Positions 10,112-20,412 of a stretch of 64,000 nt of DNA are shown here, in pieces. The notes below the pieces were generated by a model. The model was not told the origin of the DNA and did not search any database. It was given only the letters and a program-made list of their open reading frames with translations. Source of the DNA: Hsuehochloa calcarea (lineage: Eukaryota > Streptophyta > Magnoliopsida > Poales > Poaceae); the NCBI GenBank assembly GCA_036346395.1, contig CM070599.1, positions 19,831,232 to 19,895,231 of the forward strand, in the 5' to 3' direction. A program made the translations under genes and the position numbers. Numbering within the stretch: position 1 is the first letter of the stretch; every line of letters starts with the position of its first letter.

Positions 10112-13100
10112 TGTAACATCCCAATTTTCAGAGCTTTAAAAATCTTTTAAATATTGGTAGCAAGAAAATTCATCATTTGGATTTATTTGAATATTAATTT
10201 AAAAAGCTTAAAATGGACTTTAAGGACAAATTGATTTAATATGCTTAATCCCAACATCAACAATTGTCAAAACTATTTTATTTAGATTCTATATGCTTGG
10301 ATATATTTTATAGAATTTTCTAGGATTTTTCCAAAGTCATTTGCTATTTTCTAATTACTATTTGCATTTTCTGGATTTATTAAAAAGAAAAATCTATTTT
10401 AAATCCTTGAACGATCTTGGGCGAAGCCCAACACTATTCGGCCGCTCACTCCCGGTAGTTGGATCGGCATCGCATTGCCGCCGCCGCTCGCGATCTCGCC
10501 GCCTTGACCCGTTGGATTGTCGCCGCGTGGCTTCGCCCGTTGATCTCGCTCGCTCGTTCGCCCGCGCTCGTCTCCAGCCGTTGGATTTCCATCGCACGGC
10601 GCTGCACCCGCTCACCCTCGCTCTCTCTGCCAGGTGGGACCGCCGCCGAGGCGTCGTCTTTTGCCACACCCCTTCGTCCGAGCCACCGCCACGACAAGTG
10701 GGTCCCAGCTCTTGTTCATCGTCTCCGATCGGGACTTCGTTCCGATTCTCCCGCGCGCCGCCGCCGTCACCGACTTGGATTCTAGGGTTTCTCGGCCCTA
10801 TTTAAAGCCGCGCCCGTGTCACGAGGATCGCATCCACCCCCGCCGCCTTTTCCCCACAGCCGCTAACCCTAGATCGTCGTCGTTTCGCCGGAATCGGAGC
10901 TCGAACCTCAGCGCCGCCGTGAGCTTCTTCGCCGGATTGCGCAGCCACCGGTGAGCTTCAGCCGCCACTAAGCCCACCCCTGAGTTCGCCTCGCCAAGGG
11001 CAACCCTATGCGCGCGCTCGTTGCCCTGGGGAAGCCCTACCTCGCCGTCGCCGCCATCGGCCGCACCGCTCCGCCGCTCCTCGTGTCGTCGCCGCCGTTC
11101 GGTCATCTCCGCGAGTAGCGACGCGTCACCGAGATCGCCAGTCATGCCCGAGTCGAGCGCACCTCCGCCACCGCCGAGCCATCATCCGCGTGATCCGTGG
11201 TCGCCGGAGTGCCGCCGGCGTTCTGCCTCCGTGGCTGTCCATGTGTGCAGCCACATCACCCTCGTGCGCTTGCGTGTCGCCTGCGTGGCCGCCACATCAG
11301 CGCCGCGTGGCTCAGTCCACCGGGCCAAATCTCCCGTGGCTCGGTGAACCCGATTCACGTGAGCCTGTGAGGTAGCGATGGGGCCCACACTGTCGATGCG
11401 GTTTTAAAAATATTTCTTTTCGGAAATTCTCGGTAGCGCAAGCATTGCGCAATAATCCGATTTTCCTTTATAAAAATAATTCGGGAAATTCAATAAAATC
11501 CAAATTAGGGTTTATTTGATTTTCCAATCTTCCAAAGCCCATATCTTTTGCACCCGAACTCCGATTTAGCCCATTCAAATTTGTAAATTTATATAAAATT
11601 AAGATCTATTTAATGGTGAATTTTATTTGATTTTTGGAGTTTGTTTTGCCTCTGTTATTTATTTGTTTTTGTTTCTTTTGTCTCATTTGCGAGTAGACAT
11701 CGATACTTCGGGAAATTTTCCAGAAGAAGGAGCACGTCAAGACCAAGACCAATATCTAGACCTATTCCAAGGCAAGTTATACCTTCGATCATATTGAACC
11801 CAGTTTTCAAAATACTTTGTTTCAATGTATTGCATTCTATTTCAAGTATTTATTTAAATGCTTTTGGGATAGTTATTAACCCAATTTGTTATACCACCTT
11901 GTCTATTGTATGCCATGATCTCTTGTCACCCTAGATTGGTTAATTATTAGTTGGTATTATCGTAGCACCAATGTGGGATGGTTAGATACGATTAGACTGC
12001 TTAGCCATGCCACGAGTCATCATTTCATGTGAGAGTTGCAATTATAAACTTGCTTAAGTGATTATGGAACTGTGTGATGAAACTGTGTGTGCTGTGTGCT
12101 GTTACTCGTTGATGGCATGTGTTGCACTTAATCAACAGGGTGGGAAAAGATTTAGGCTGAGGCAAGTGGTGGATCTGTGTGAATGGTGGGAACTGTGAAT
12201 TAAACTTTGTGATTTGGGTAAAGCAGAAGTCTTGCCTTAGTCAAGTAAGGACTTAACTTTGTGCGCCATTGGTGGGCCTTCTTATGCGACCACATGCCTA
12301 GTATGGGTGGGCACGACTTAGTAAGTTATGGAGTCTTGACATTGACAACTCGGGTTGTATTTAAGGTGTGTGATGGGTGGAGGTGTGTACCGCTATGTTT
12401 GGGTCACATCGCGGGGACGGTTCATTGCATCCACATCCCAGCGGTGTGTGTCGTTCAAGGGCTATGTGAACAAATTGGCGGCAGAAAGCACATCGGGAGT
12501 GTCATTGTTTGAGATGAAGTCTCCGAAAGGTTTTGTTGTGATCAACTCGATCCGGTTGGTTTCATCGTGTGGGTAAAGTGTACAAACTCTGCGAGTGTTT
12601 AATCAATCTATTCGAATAGCCGCGTCCTCGGTTATGGACATGCTCGGGAATTTCACACGAGGGGTAGTTTTTCATAAAACAATTGGGAAGGGTCAATTGT
12701 GTGAGGTAACTTGTTGGTGTGTGAAAGAACTTGATTAGGCTGTGTGTCCTTTGTGAAATCAATTGTTAACTTATTATTGTCTATTTGTTTTGAATTACGC
12801 TTTCAATCTATTATTTGTATTAAATTGCAAATGTTGCATTTCCGCAAAATAACCACAGAAACCATTCCTTTGGAATAAGCCATCATCTATAAATTGCATT
12901 CTGTGGTATGACTTGCGAGTACGGTGTGTACTCACTCTTGCTAAACAAATCAACGAAGTGGAGGAGTCGTGCTTTGCTTTTGAAGAAGAGTTCTACGAAG
13001 GTTGATCGTTAGGGTCTTGATCGATCGGTTGTTCGTGGTAAATTGATGGGAGCCACGGAGTTTAGTTCGTTTCCGCTGCAGTTTATTTCTCTTATTGTCA

Positions 13101-13296
13101 GCCTTGCATGGCTTAATAAATGTAAAACTCGACCGTAAGGTCCCAACAGTTATTTGTTATTCAAAGTACTCGTTTATTCCTATATTCGTTGTATGGATGT
13201 GATATTTCATCGATGTTGACTTTGTGTGCACTAAGCGTGATCTGGACTAGTCACGAGAATACGGAGGGGTCAGATTTGCATATTTGGGTCCCGACA
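10112..13296 (+). mobile_element. Solo LTR of gypsy family G1, inside copia A
   Basis: A 3,185-bp LTR runs from TGTAACATCCC to GGGTCCCGACA. It is flanked by the perfect 5-bp duplication AAGAA (10107-10111 and 13297-13301), with copia A pol on both sides. The same LTR occurs at 21542-24817, where a primer binding site fixes its orientation, and inverted at 38417-41489. It contains a GC-rich promoter-like island (about 10430-11380) and the dyad CTATTCGAATAG (12608-12619). No interior or second LTR remains, so it arose by LTR-LTR recombination. Open frames in the GC-rich island show no domains. Confidence 0.93.
10799..10806 (+). promoter_or_regulatory. Putative TATA box in G1 LTR
   Basis: TATTTAAA lies in the GC-rich island, about 690 bp from the LTR start. 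The two other G1 LTRs have TATAAATA at the equivalent place (22315-22322 plus; 40731-40738 minus). Its conservation between copies supports a core promoter. Strength and transcription start are inferred. Confidence 0.6.
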
Positions 13297-13301
13297 AAGA
13301 A

Positions 13302-13660
13302 GAACCTTCTTTGTGACATGATCCTTGATAAGAAAGAAGTCAGGATGAAATTCCAGAAAGACATCATTGTTAGTAGTAAGCCGATTTACAAAGAGAAGGT
13401 TTTTGTGTGTATTTGGAACGTGAAGGATATTTCTTAGGATCAAAGAATTGTATAGAGTATGAATTCGGGATTGACCAATATGAGCTATCGGCATACCTGA
13501 ACCGTTTACGATGTGGACTTAATCCTTGCCGAAATATTTTTGACAAACAGCAAGCTTGTCCAATTCGCCCGTTATGTGGGCAGTGGCACCAGTGTCCGTA
13601 TACCAGGATGGATCTACTAGGTATTATCCAGTGATGGCATTTCTTTGCCATCACGATGAT
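13302..13660 (-). pseudogene. Copia A protease and pre-integrase region
   Basis: The minus strand reads WYTDTGATAHITGELDKL near 13557-13625, a copia aspartic protease with the DTGA triad intact. It is followed after a frame change by ILHVPNTHKNLLFVNRL (13270-13494), the standard link between protease and GAG-pre-integrase. The last few residues of the longer open frame run into the solo LTR and are not part of copia. The DTG here contrasts with the altered ESG in copia B. Confidence 0.8.
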
Positions 13661-14160
13661 CCTCGAATTGATAGGAGTGATCAAATCGGTGGTATCATTT
13701 GAGCGCTACATGTTTGACTTTCCCGTAGCCTTGGCATGATGGTCGATTTCCTGCATATTTATTATTGTTGTTGTTGTTGAAGTGCTAGTTTCGGTTGTCA
13801 GTGTTGTAGGTTTGACCATGACATCAACCCCGAAATCCACCTCTCCATGATGTTGTGTTGACCGACGATCCTTTTGATCCGCCAACCTGATATGTTGCAT
13901 TATTGTGCTCTTGGCGCAACTCATAATTCAATATTTCTGCGTATAGATCGCTGAGTCCAATCGATATGTTTGTGTGGAGAGAGAAGCAACAAGTGGATCA
14001 TAATCAGCATCGAGTCCACATAGCATGTAGATGTCAATTTCTTCTTCTTCAAGAGGACGCCTAGCAGCAACAAGCGAGCCAACTAAACCTTTTACTTTGT
14101 TGAAGTAATAAACAATAGAAAGATCTTTCTTCTACATCGTGGCAAGTTGTTGCCTGATTT
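13661..14160 (-). pseudogene. Copia A gag, C-terminal part
   Basis: Minus-strand reading gives VGSLVAARRPLEEEEIDIYM and LDADYDPLVAS, characteristic of the UBN2 gag domain in plant copia elements. It is followed by an N/Q/T-rich tail toward 13700. Gag builds the particle shell. Stops and frame changes are present. The N-terminal part continues at 15874-16132 and 17987-18163, on the other side of two solo LTRs. Confidence 0.8.
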
Positions 14161-14165
14161 GAATT

Positions 14166-15868
14166 TGAAGGGATACGGGTAGGCTATGCTAGCTGACAAT
14201 TCAAAAATTCTACCACGTAAACCAGGATACCATGCAAGCAAGAGATCATAGATCGTTACCACCAGACGTTCAATGCAGCGGAAAAAGAGTTAGAGCAGCC
14301 TGGTCCAACGAAGAGCGTGTCGATGATGTGGTCATGGTTGATCGTCCTACGTCAAGTATGTTGATGCAGTGGTCGTAGTCGATCGTCCAATGTCCTCGCA
14401 AGTTGATTGTCCTCGTAGTCGATCGTCCACGTGGTCGATCGTCTACGTAGTCGATCGTCTCCTCCAACAACCAATCGAGTTTCTCGCCAAGGTCGTGGAT
14501 CATCCTCAAGCGCAATAGCAACCGCAGTAGCACCTCTACGGTATGCACATGTCCAAGGCAGGAACACCATACGCCGGTGTGCTAGCACCAAGTCGTATGG
14601 AAAGACTCTTTCAAGAAGATGGCAGCTAGGGTTTGGAGTAACTCACATCCACTCTGTTGTGTGTCTCCACTCGTCTCACTACCACCAATAGCCTCAAGGA
14701 TCTTCTTATATAGTGCCCGTGACAGATCCTATCCGAACACGTTTGACGAATCATATCTGTACTGGTTTCTTCCAACTCGTTAAGTGTGTGACCCTGTAGG
14801 TTCATGCATAATCAGTTGTGACTTGGAAACTCCTTTCTGATCACGAGTCGGCGACTCCTAGCAGAGCATAACGATTTCCGAACACACACGAATTATATTG
14901 GACGAACCTTAATGCAATATGATCTACGATCAGGTCCTTATCACTAACGACCAGCTCGTATCTCTATACGATCAACTCATATTTGGTCTCGATCAGTTCA
15001 TAACTCCTTACGACCACAGTTTCGACCACTTAGTGATCATGTTCGACCAGTCTACGACCAGCTTGTATCACCATACGACTAGTCCGTATCTGATCGAACT
15101 GAAAAATCAGCTCGTGTATTCTCCCTTTGCCTCACGGTATCTAGTTGAACTTCAGGTGAAATGTTGTGTCATCCGTAGACTGTTCAATACTTTCTTGATC
15201 AAGTGTCGGATAACTTCATGTGTTCGAACTCTTCGACCACCAGTGGTATGGCCATGCACTTTCTTTATCCGACCACATCGAGGGGCCCAAAGATATCGCT
15301 CCTGTTATGTTAGGAGGTGCAAATCTCATATCCGACCAGTTACATTCCTCCGCATGTTTCATAGCATACCTGAAAGCTACCTTTATAACTACCCAGTTAC
15401 GAAGTAGCGTTTGGTAACCCCAAAGTATACTCTTACGCATGTAGGAAACCATGTTGATATCAGGTCTATGGATTATAGATCATCATTACTTGAGACCAAC
15501 TGATGACACATAAAATCATAATAATCTCAACAGTGTCTCATGGTGGGTCAATCTAATACCATGTTCTCCAACATGTGTTTACATTATTGATTCGATATTC
15601 CTATATCCATGACCAGTGAAATATGGTCATCAATCAATACATGTGTTGGTCGATAGAGTCACTAGTGTTCCGACCAGTGACATCCGACTAGGGATACATT
15701 TAGAACAATATCATCATAAGCTAAAGATCTTCACCAAGAAGTCATATACTTGTTAATATTTATAACCGATGATTCATTCAAGGAACATAATAACATTTAT
15801 TCAATAACTCATAAACATAGACGTGATACAATCATCTCTATGATTGCCTCTAGGGCATATCACCAACA
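14166..15868 (-). mobile_element. Solo LTR, RIRE1/BARE-like copia, inside copia A gag
   Basis: On the minus strand this 1,703-bp LTR begins TGTTGGTGATATGCCCTAGA and ends TATCCCTTCA, the ends I associate with the RIRE1/BARE/WIS group of grass copia LTRs. The flanks are GAATT (14161-14165) and TAATT (15869-15873), a 5-bp duplication with one change, and gag is continuous across the insertion. The middle (about 14920-15080) is rich in CGACCAG/CTGGTCG words. A related plus-strand copy is scattered through 44869-58641. A TATATAG-type TATA box lies near 14706-14714. No interior remains. Confidence 0.88.
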
Positions 15869-15873
15869 TAATT

Positions 15874-16132
15874 ATCCTTTCTCTGGATTATGACCCAAAC
15901 ATGCATTCGAGCACCGTCCACACTTCTGTAGCCAATCCCTGGAATAATACCTGATATAGTACTTCTGGTGATAGTGAGGAGAGAATCGTGCTAAGGACCA
16001 TCTGGTCTTGTTGTAACCAGATTACATAGTCCGAGTTTGGAATATGATATGTGCCTGAATCTGATGTTTGGGCAATCATCATCGCAGGAGCTATCCATAG
16101 GCCATCGACGAAGCCTAGCAATTGTTGACCTC
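15874..16132 (-). pseudogene. Copia A gag, middle part
   Basis: The minus strand reads GQQLLGFVDG near 16100-16130, then WLQQDQMVLSTILSSLSPEV and a TEVWTVLECMFGS block. This is the classic N-terminal/UBN2 boundary of plant copia gag. It joins 17987-18163 on one side and 13661-14160 on the other once the solo LTRs are removed. Confidence 0.85.
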
Positions 16133-17986
16133 TGTGGATATCATTGGGATATGCTCCAGATCTTAGGATGATGTGATAATTGGCAATGATATTTATGGTT
16201 TTTCGTTTCACAGGGTTTTCGACAAAGTTCAGGCTTTCTGGACAGGGGCGGTCCGACCGGCCATAGCATGGTGGTCCGACCGGTCCCAAATCGGTCGGAC
16301 CGGCCATGTGCGGCGGTCGGACCGGCCATGACCAAAGAGTGTCAGAATGTGCTGGGCCAAAAATAGAGGGTGTAGGCAAGTGAGAGGATCCTAATGCACT
16401 TAGTCTCATAATTTTTGGAGTCCCCAAGCAAAAGTTCTATTTGTTTTAAATTTCCAGAAGGTTTCAGAATTTCAGGGCTTGAAATTCGGCTAAGTTCCTT
16501 GTGGCGGTCCGACCGCTCACGAGGGCGGTCCGGCCGCCGGAGGCGGTACAACCCCACTCCACAGTGGCGGTCCGCCGACCAGAGGCGATCCGGCCGGCCA
16601 CGAGGCGGTCGGACCGATTTCCACTTATGCATCGACCAACTTCGTGGTGATGTTAATTTGTTAGGTCAAGTTCATTGGTTTCATGGTATATGTATTGCAT
16701 GATGCATGTTTTGACTAACATTGGTCAAGTTGTGAAGAACTTGTTCCTGAATTCGTGTTTGCTTGTCTATGGTTGTGCAGGTTGCTTGGTGATCAACGAT
16801 GGTCAACGGCGAGGAAGATCGGGACAAGGCTTGGAGAGCTGAGGTCCAGAACGATCGACGATGCCGGGTGAGGTCAATGACTCAAGCGTGATGCAAGATG
16901 GAGAATGGTGACCTATTAGCAAATCTGAGGCGCAAGATGGCGCTAGGTGAAGCTGTTTAGGTCAAAAGGTTAAAGACGGCGCTTTGCGAAGCGTGCGTGT
17001 GTGACCCGTTTGTTAGTGGGCCTTAACGGGAGCCCAATAGAGTCAAACCCTAGAAGTTCTAGGCCTCCACTATAAATAGGAGGAGGTGGTGGCTGCACCA
17101 TATCTCTCGCCTCTTTTATGTTTCAAAACCCTAATTGGCTTAGGGGGAGTTGAGGTGGAGGCTAGGGCTCTTGATGGTTTGAGGAGATTTTCACGATCTT
17201 GGATTGACCACTGTTCCTTGATGGAGTGGGTGTAATCCAGCATCAAGCACGAATTTAATCTATGCAAGGTTTGCTTGAGATAACTCTCTTTTCGTTCTTG
17301 CTTTCAATTTCGTGATTTTAGGGCTTTCTTTGAGCCGCGAAGTTTTGATTGATTTCTTCATGGGGTAAAGCTTGCTGTGATATGTGGTAACCCATCTAGG
17401 ATCATCTTGATCATCAATCACCTACGAGCAAGCATTAGGATCAAGTTTTCGTTTTTACCCGGTTTTAGACCTTCTCTTACTTAAACGATAATTGATCAGG
17501 ATCTAGCCAAGAATTATCATAATTGTTGATTGGAATAGATCCTTAATATCATATAGAAGGTGTATACCAAGTTTCATCAAGTTCGGAGTTGAGAATCAAA
17601 AGTTAGATCTATTTGCAACTTCGTCATCGGGCTGTTCTTACTGTTCTGGAGCCCAGCGGTCCGACCGCCGCTCACCACCGGTCCGACCGATTTGGCAGCG
17701 GTCCGACCACCAGTATAACAGCGGTCCGACCGCCAGTTAATCGGTCCGAACGGTCAAGTCCAGATGTCAGACCGCCAGTGCATTGTGTTGCTTTAATCTT
17801 TGATGATTTTGTCATATTACTTAGGGGATTAATTTGAATTCAATACTAGTCTTCCGCTGTACTGGTATATTGAACTTCATAGCTTCCTCATAGCTATTGG
17901 AGTGAAATTATGTTGAATTCATAATTTGTGAAAAAGTGAGCATGCTCCTATTCACCCCCCCCTCTAGTCGTCTTTTCGGTCCAACA
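16133..17986 (+). mobile_element. Solo LTR of family T, inside copia A gag
   Basis: This 1,854-bp LTR runs from TGTGGATATCATTGGG to CTAGTCG...GGTCCAACA. It is flanked by the perfect duplication ACCTC (16128-16132 and 17987-17991), with gag continuing on both sides. TATAAATA at 17071-17078 and the C-run plus CTAGTCG near the end set the orientation; many grass LTRs end this way just before the primer binding site. It carries clusters of the palindrome CGGTCNGACCG (about 16248-16325, 16503-16616 and 17658-17775). Related copies lie at 34981-36770 (plus) and 26949-31250 (minus, interrupted). Confidence 0.92.
17071..17078 (+). promoter_or_regulatory. TATA box of family T LTR
   Basis: TATAAATA is preceded by AGGCCTCCAC and followed by GGAGGA. 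The same context is found at 35851-35858 and, on the minus strand, at 27768-27775, so it is conserved in all three T copies. Confidence 0.7.
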
Positions 17987-18163
17987 ACCTCGAAAGAACG
18001 GGAAGAGATGAGCTTTCCAAAGAAGGTAATTGTCGCACACCAATTTGACATTGACAAGGTGACCGAAAGAGGCAGACAACAAAAACATCCCTCCAGTGTT
18101 GATTGCGTCATTTTGAGATGTTACAACGCTTGAATTAGACGACATTAAGCTTGGTGATGTCAT
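17987..18163 (-). pseudogene. Copia A gag, N-terminal part with start codon
   Basis: The minus-strand ATG at 18163 lies 13 bp inside the primer binding site and opens MTSPSLMSSNSSVVTSQ. LLSASFGHLVNVKL and DNYLLWKAHLFPFFRG follow, the conserved N-terminus of a plant copia gag. Translation continues in 15874-16132 after the solo LTR. Confidence 0.8.
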
Positions 18164-18175
18164 GATAGAAGAGGT

Positions 18176-18188
18176 GGCTCTGATACCA
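18176..18188 (-). other. Copia A primer binding site (tRNA-Met type)
   Basis: TGGTATCAGAGCC on the minus strand immediately follows the LTR end (TTTTACA). It is complementary to the 3' end of initiator tRNA-Met. Confidence 0.9.
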
Positions 18189-18453
18189 TGTAAAATCTAT
18201 TGATTGAACCTTCCGCACATCTCAAACGATGTTGGGCTTATGTATTTATACTCAGGGATTACAATCTGTACATGAGTTCTTGTTTGATGCTTGTCGGACA
18301 TTGAATAATACACGCAATGGATGATGAATAGTAAATAAGCATGTTACTGATTCTCCTAAACACATGCGACCGAATTCTGTTCTATCTACAAGATGAATCA
18401 GAAACATCCACAGGAACAAACTCGGATTATACAATAGACTAAATATCTTAAAA
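18189..18453 (-). repeat. Copia A 5' LTR
   Basis: This 265-bp LTR is the partner of 6924-7190. It abuts the primer binding site and is followed by the duplicated target GTGCG. Confidence 0.9.
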
Positions 18454-18685
18454 GTGCGAGCAGAGCAGATGGAGAAGGAGGAGGGTGTCGCAAGGGTGAG
18501 GATGAGGCGGCGATGGTATTGTGTTATGAGGTGAAGTAGGAAGAGAAGAAAAAAGGAACGGAACTGGCGGGTGGAGATTAGGTTGATGACGTGTTTAGTA
18601 GCGTTTGGAAAGGGGACGATAATTTAGAGGATTGTGTAGTAGGATTTGGCATGCGAGATCTGGCTGCATGGTGCCGGGGCCGCAA
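18454..18685. other. Host or older-repeat DNA between copia A and the TRIM
   Basis: This 230-bp purine-rich stretch has no gene or terminal repeat that I can see. It should be the continuation of the repeat at 5818-6923. Confidence 0.4.
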
Positions 18686-18929
18686 TGTAATACCCCGGCC
18701 TGCTCATAGCGTGGCCCATGTGGCCCATGAGGACTTGTGTGGTGGGATTAGTCCCATATTGCTTGTCTCAAGTGAGTTGTAGTAGTTTATAATGCCTGTT
18801 GGATCCAAACGTAGCACCTCGGGTTAACCCTTTTACGAAGCGAGGACGAAAGTGTAAGTGAGGTGCTATGTGTGGCGGGTCCGCCCACGGTGAAATTTGG
18901 GCATTGGCGGAATTTGGGTCGGTGTTACG
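18686..18929 (+). repeat. TRIM 5' LTR
   Basis: It begins TGTAATACCCCGG and ends GTGTTACG, the latter changed from TTACA in the partner. It contains the short inverted repeat GGGATTAGTCCC. Confidence 0.9.
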
Positions 18930-18931
18930 GA

Positions 18932-18945
18932 TGGTATCGAGCATC
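18932..18945 (+). other. TRIM primer binding site
   Basis: TGGTATCGAGCATC resembles the initiator tRNA-Met complement TGGTATCAGAGC with the AG of CAGAG missing. G4 shows a similar loss in its own site. Confidence 0.7.
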
Positions 18946-19121
18946 AACCTTGTTTGCGCAGGCGCGTGCTGGGAGTGGGCGCGGGCATATGGCGCATGGC
19001 ACATGTGGGCGGAGTGGACACATGGCATGGCATATGTCTTAAACCTTTGGACGCACGGACATGTACCGAGGGGTGGTTACGGATATCTGCCGCATATGCG
19101 GTATCTTTGCCGAGGCGCGCC

Positions 19122-19137
19122 CTTAAGGGGGGGTGAG
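19122..19137 (+). other. TRIM polypurine tract
   Basis: AAGGGGGGG followed by TGAG directly precedes the second LTR, the expected place for plus-strand priming. Confidence 0.75.
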
Positions 19138-19386
19138 TGTAATACCCCGGCCTGCTCATAGCGTGGCCCATGTGGCCCATGAGGACTTGTGTGGTGGGAT
19201 TAGTCCCATATTGCTTGTCTCAAGTGAGTTGTAGTAGTTTATAATGCCTGTTGGATCCAAACGTAGCACCTCCGGGTTAACCCTTTTACACGAAGCGAGG
19301 ACGAAAGTGTAAGTGAGGTGCTATGTGTGGCGGGTCCGCCCCACGGTGGGCTGGGCATTGAGCCGATTTTGGGTCAGGGTGTTACA
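19138..19386 (+). repeat. TRIM 3' LTR
   Basis: This 249-bp LTR runs TGTAATACC...GTGTTACA and is followed by the duplicated target CGCAA. Confidence 0.9.
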
Positions 19387-19747
19387 CGCAATGAAGAGAT
19401 GAGGAGGTTGAGGCGGCACAAGATGAGGACAACAGTGAGGAGTCCCGAGGGAGGTGGCGTGTCAGACTAAGAGTTGGACTCGGATTTAGTTAACCTCTGA
19501 AACATTTCAGCTGTCAGATGGCAAGATGCGTAGATACCGTGTCGATTATTAGGATATATTGGTGCTGGGACAAGGTGGGCAAGTTATGAGGATCAGATAG
19601 TTTCGATGCATCCAATTTCTAGAAGAACTAGCTCTGAAGCAATTTCTGGATCTCACTGTTATGGCTTTGAGTATACTATCCAAGGAAAAATATATTCATC
19701 AAATTTCAGTTTGTTAAGTCTCAAGGGATCTGACATAATATTAGACC
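19387..19747. other. Unassigned stretch sharing a block with 25149-25290
   Basis: There is no gene. About 19457-19615 is clearly similar to 25149-25290, which lies downstream of the G1 5' LTR, so this may be a remnant of the interior of a G1-type gypsy element. Confidence 0.4.
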
Positions 19748-20412
19748 TGTTGGACTGAAATGGCGACTAGAAGGGGGAGAGTGAATAGGAGCATGATCTC
19801 TTTTTCACCTTGATCAGATTCAACACGTTTTTCACTCCAATAGCTATGAGAGCTATGAAGATAAATGTACAAGCATAGCGGAAGACTTGTATTGAATCCA
19901 ATCGAAACCCTAAAAAAAACAACTAAAATTACCAAAAACTCAATTCACAATGAGTTGGGCGGTCAGACCTATCAGCCTAGCGGTCAGACCTCTCCAGGGG
20001 ATATCAGCCCAAACTTGAAATCACAAATTAGTCTAACTTTTGGTCCACAACTCCAATCTTCATGAAACTCAAAATATACCTTCTATAGGATATCAGAAAC
20101 CTATTCCAATCAAGGATCATGAAAATCATTGCCAACGTTCTGACCTTTTTCCATTTGAGTGAAGGTTGCTTCAAAACCGAGTCAAATCCAAAGTATGATC
20201 CAAAAACTTACTTGTGGATAATAAATGATCAAGATGATCCTAGATGTATTCCCACATATCACATCAAGCAAGATCCAGACCAGAAATCAAAGGAAAATCA
20301 AAGGATCAAATAAAGCCCCAAAATACCAAAAGAGACAAGAAGAGACTCATTTTGAGGAATCTTGCTTCGATTGATTCGAGATTGATGTTGGTTTACAGCC
20401 ACTCCATTCTCG
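19748..20412 (-). repeat. Truncated family T LTR
   Basis: It starts with TGTTGGACTGAAATGGCGAC, matching the end of a T LTR in inverted orientation, and follows the copy at 26949 for about 660 bp. It breaks off at about 20412, where sequence changes abruptly to family H. It contains single GCGGTCAGACC motifs near 19959 and 19980. Confidence 0.75.

Larger units (their letters stand above)
6924..18453 (-). mobile_element. Ty1/copia retrotransposon A, complete but interrupted three times
   Basis: Both LTRs (6924-7190 and 18189-18453), a primer binding site and a full gag-protease-integrase-RT-RNase H order are present on the minus strand. The flanking 5-mers CTGCG (6919-6923) and GTGCG (18454-18458) are a near-perfect duplication. 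The two LTRs are roughly 88-90% alike by eye, so the insertion is old. Removing three solo LTRs with their duplications (10112-13296, 14166-15868, 16133-17986) restores a continuous gag and pol order of about 4.8 kb, within the usual copia range. Many in-frame stops show it is dead. Confidence 0.9.
18686..19386 (+). mobile_element. Complete TRIM (miniature LTR retrotransposon)
   Basis: This 701-bp element has two LTRs of about 245 bp (18686-18929 and 19138-19386), a primer binding site at 18932 and a G-rich polypurine tract before the second LTR. The perfect duplication CGCAA flanks it (18681-18685 and 19387-19391). The interior is only about 208 bp and encodes nothing recognisable. These are the defining features of terminal-repeat retrotransposons in miniature, which are mobilised by enzymes of other elements. 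The LTRs differ mainly by 1-3 bp indels, so the insertion is fairly recent. Open frames inside are not conserved domains. Confidence 0.92.

Noticed and set aside
18686..19386. Cassandra-type TRIM with 5S rRNA promoter
   Set aside because: I could not find a convincing 5S internal promoter (A box/C box) in the LTR, so I left the TRIM unnamed.
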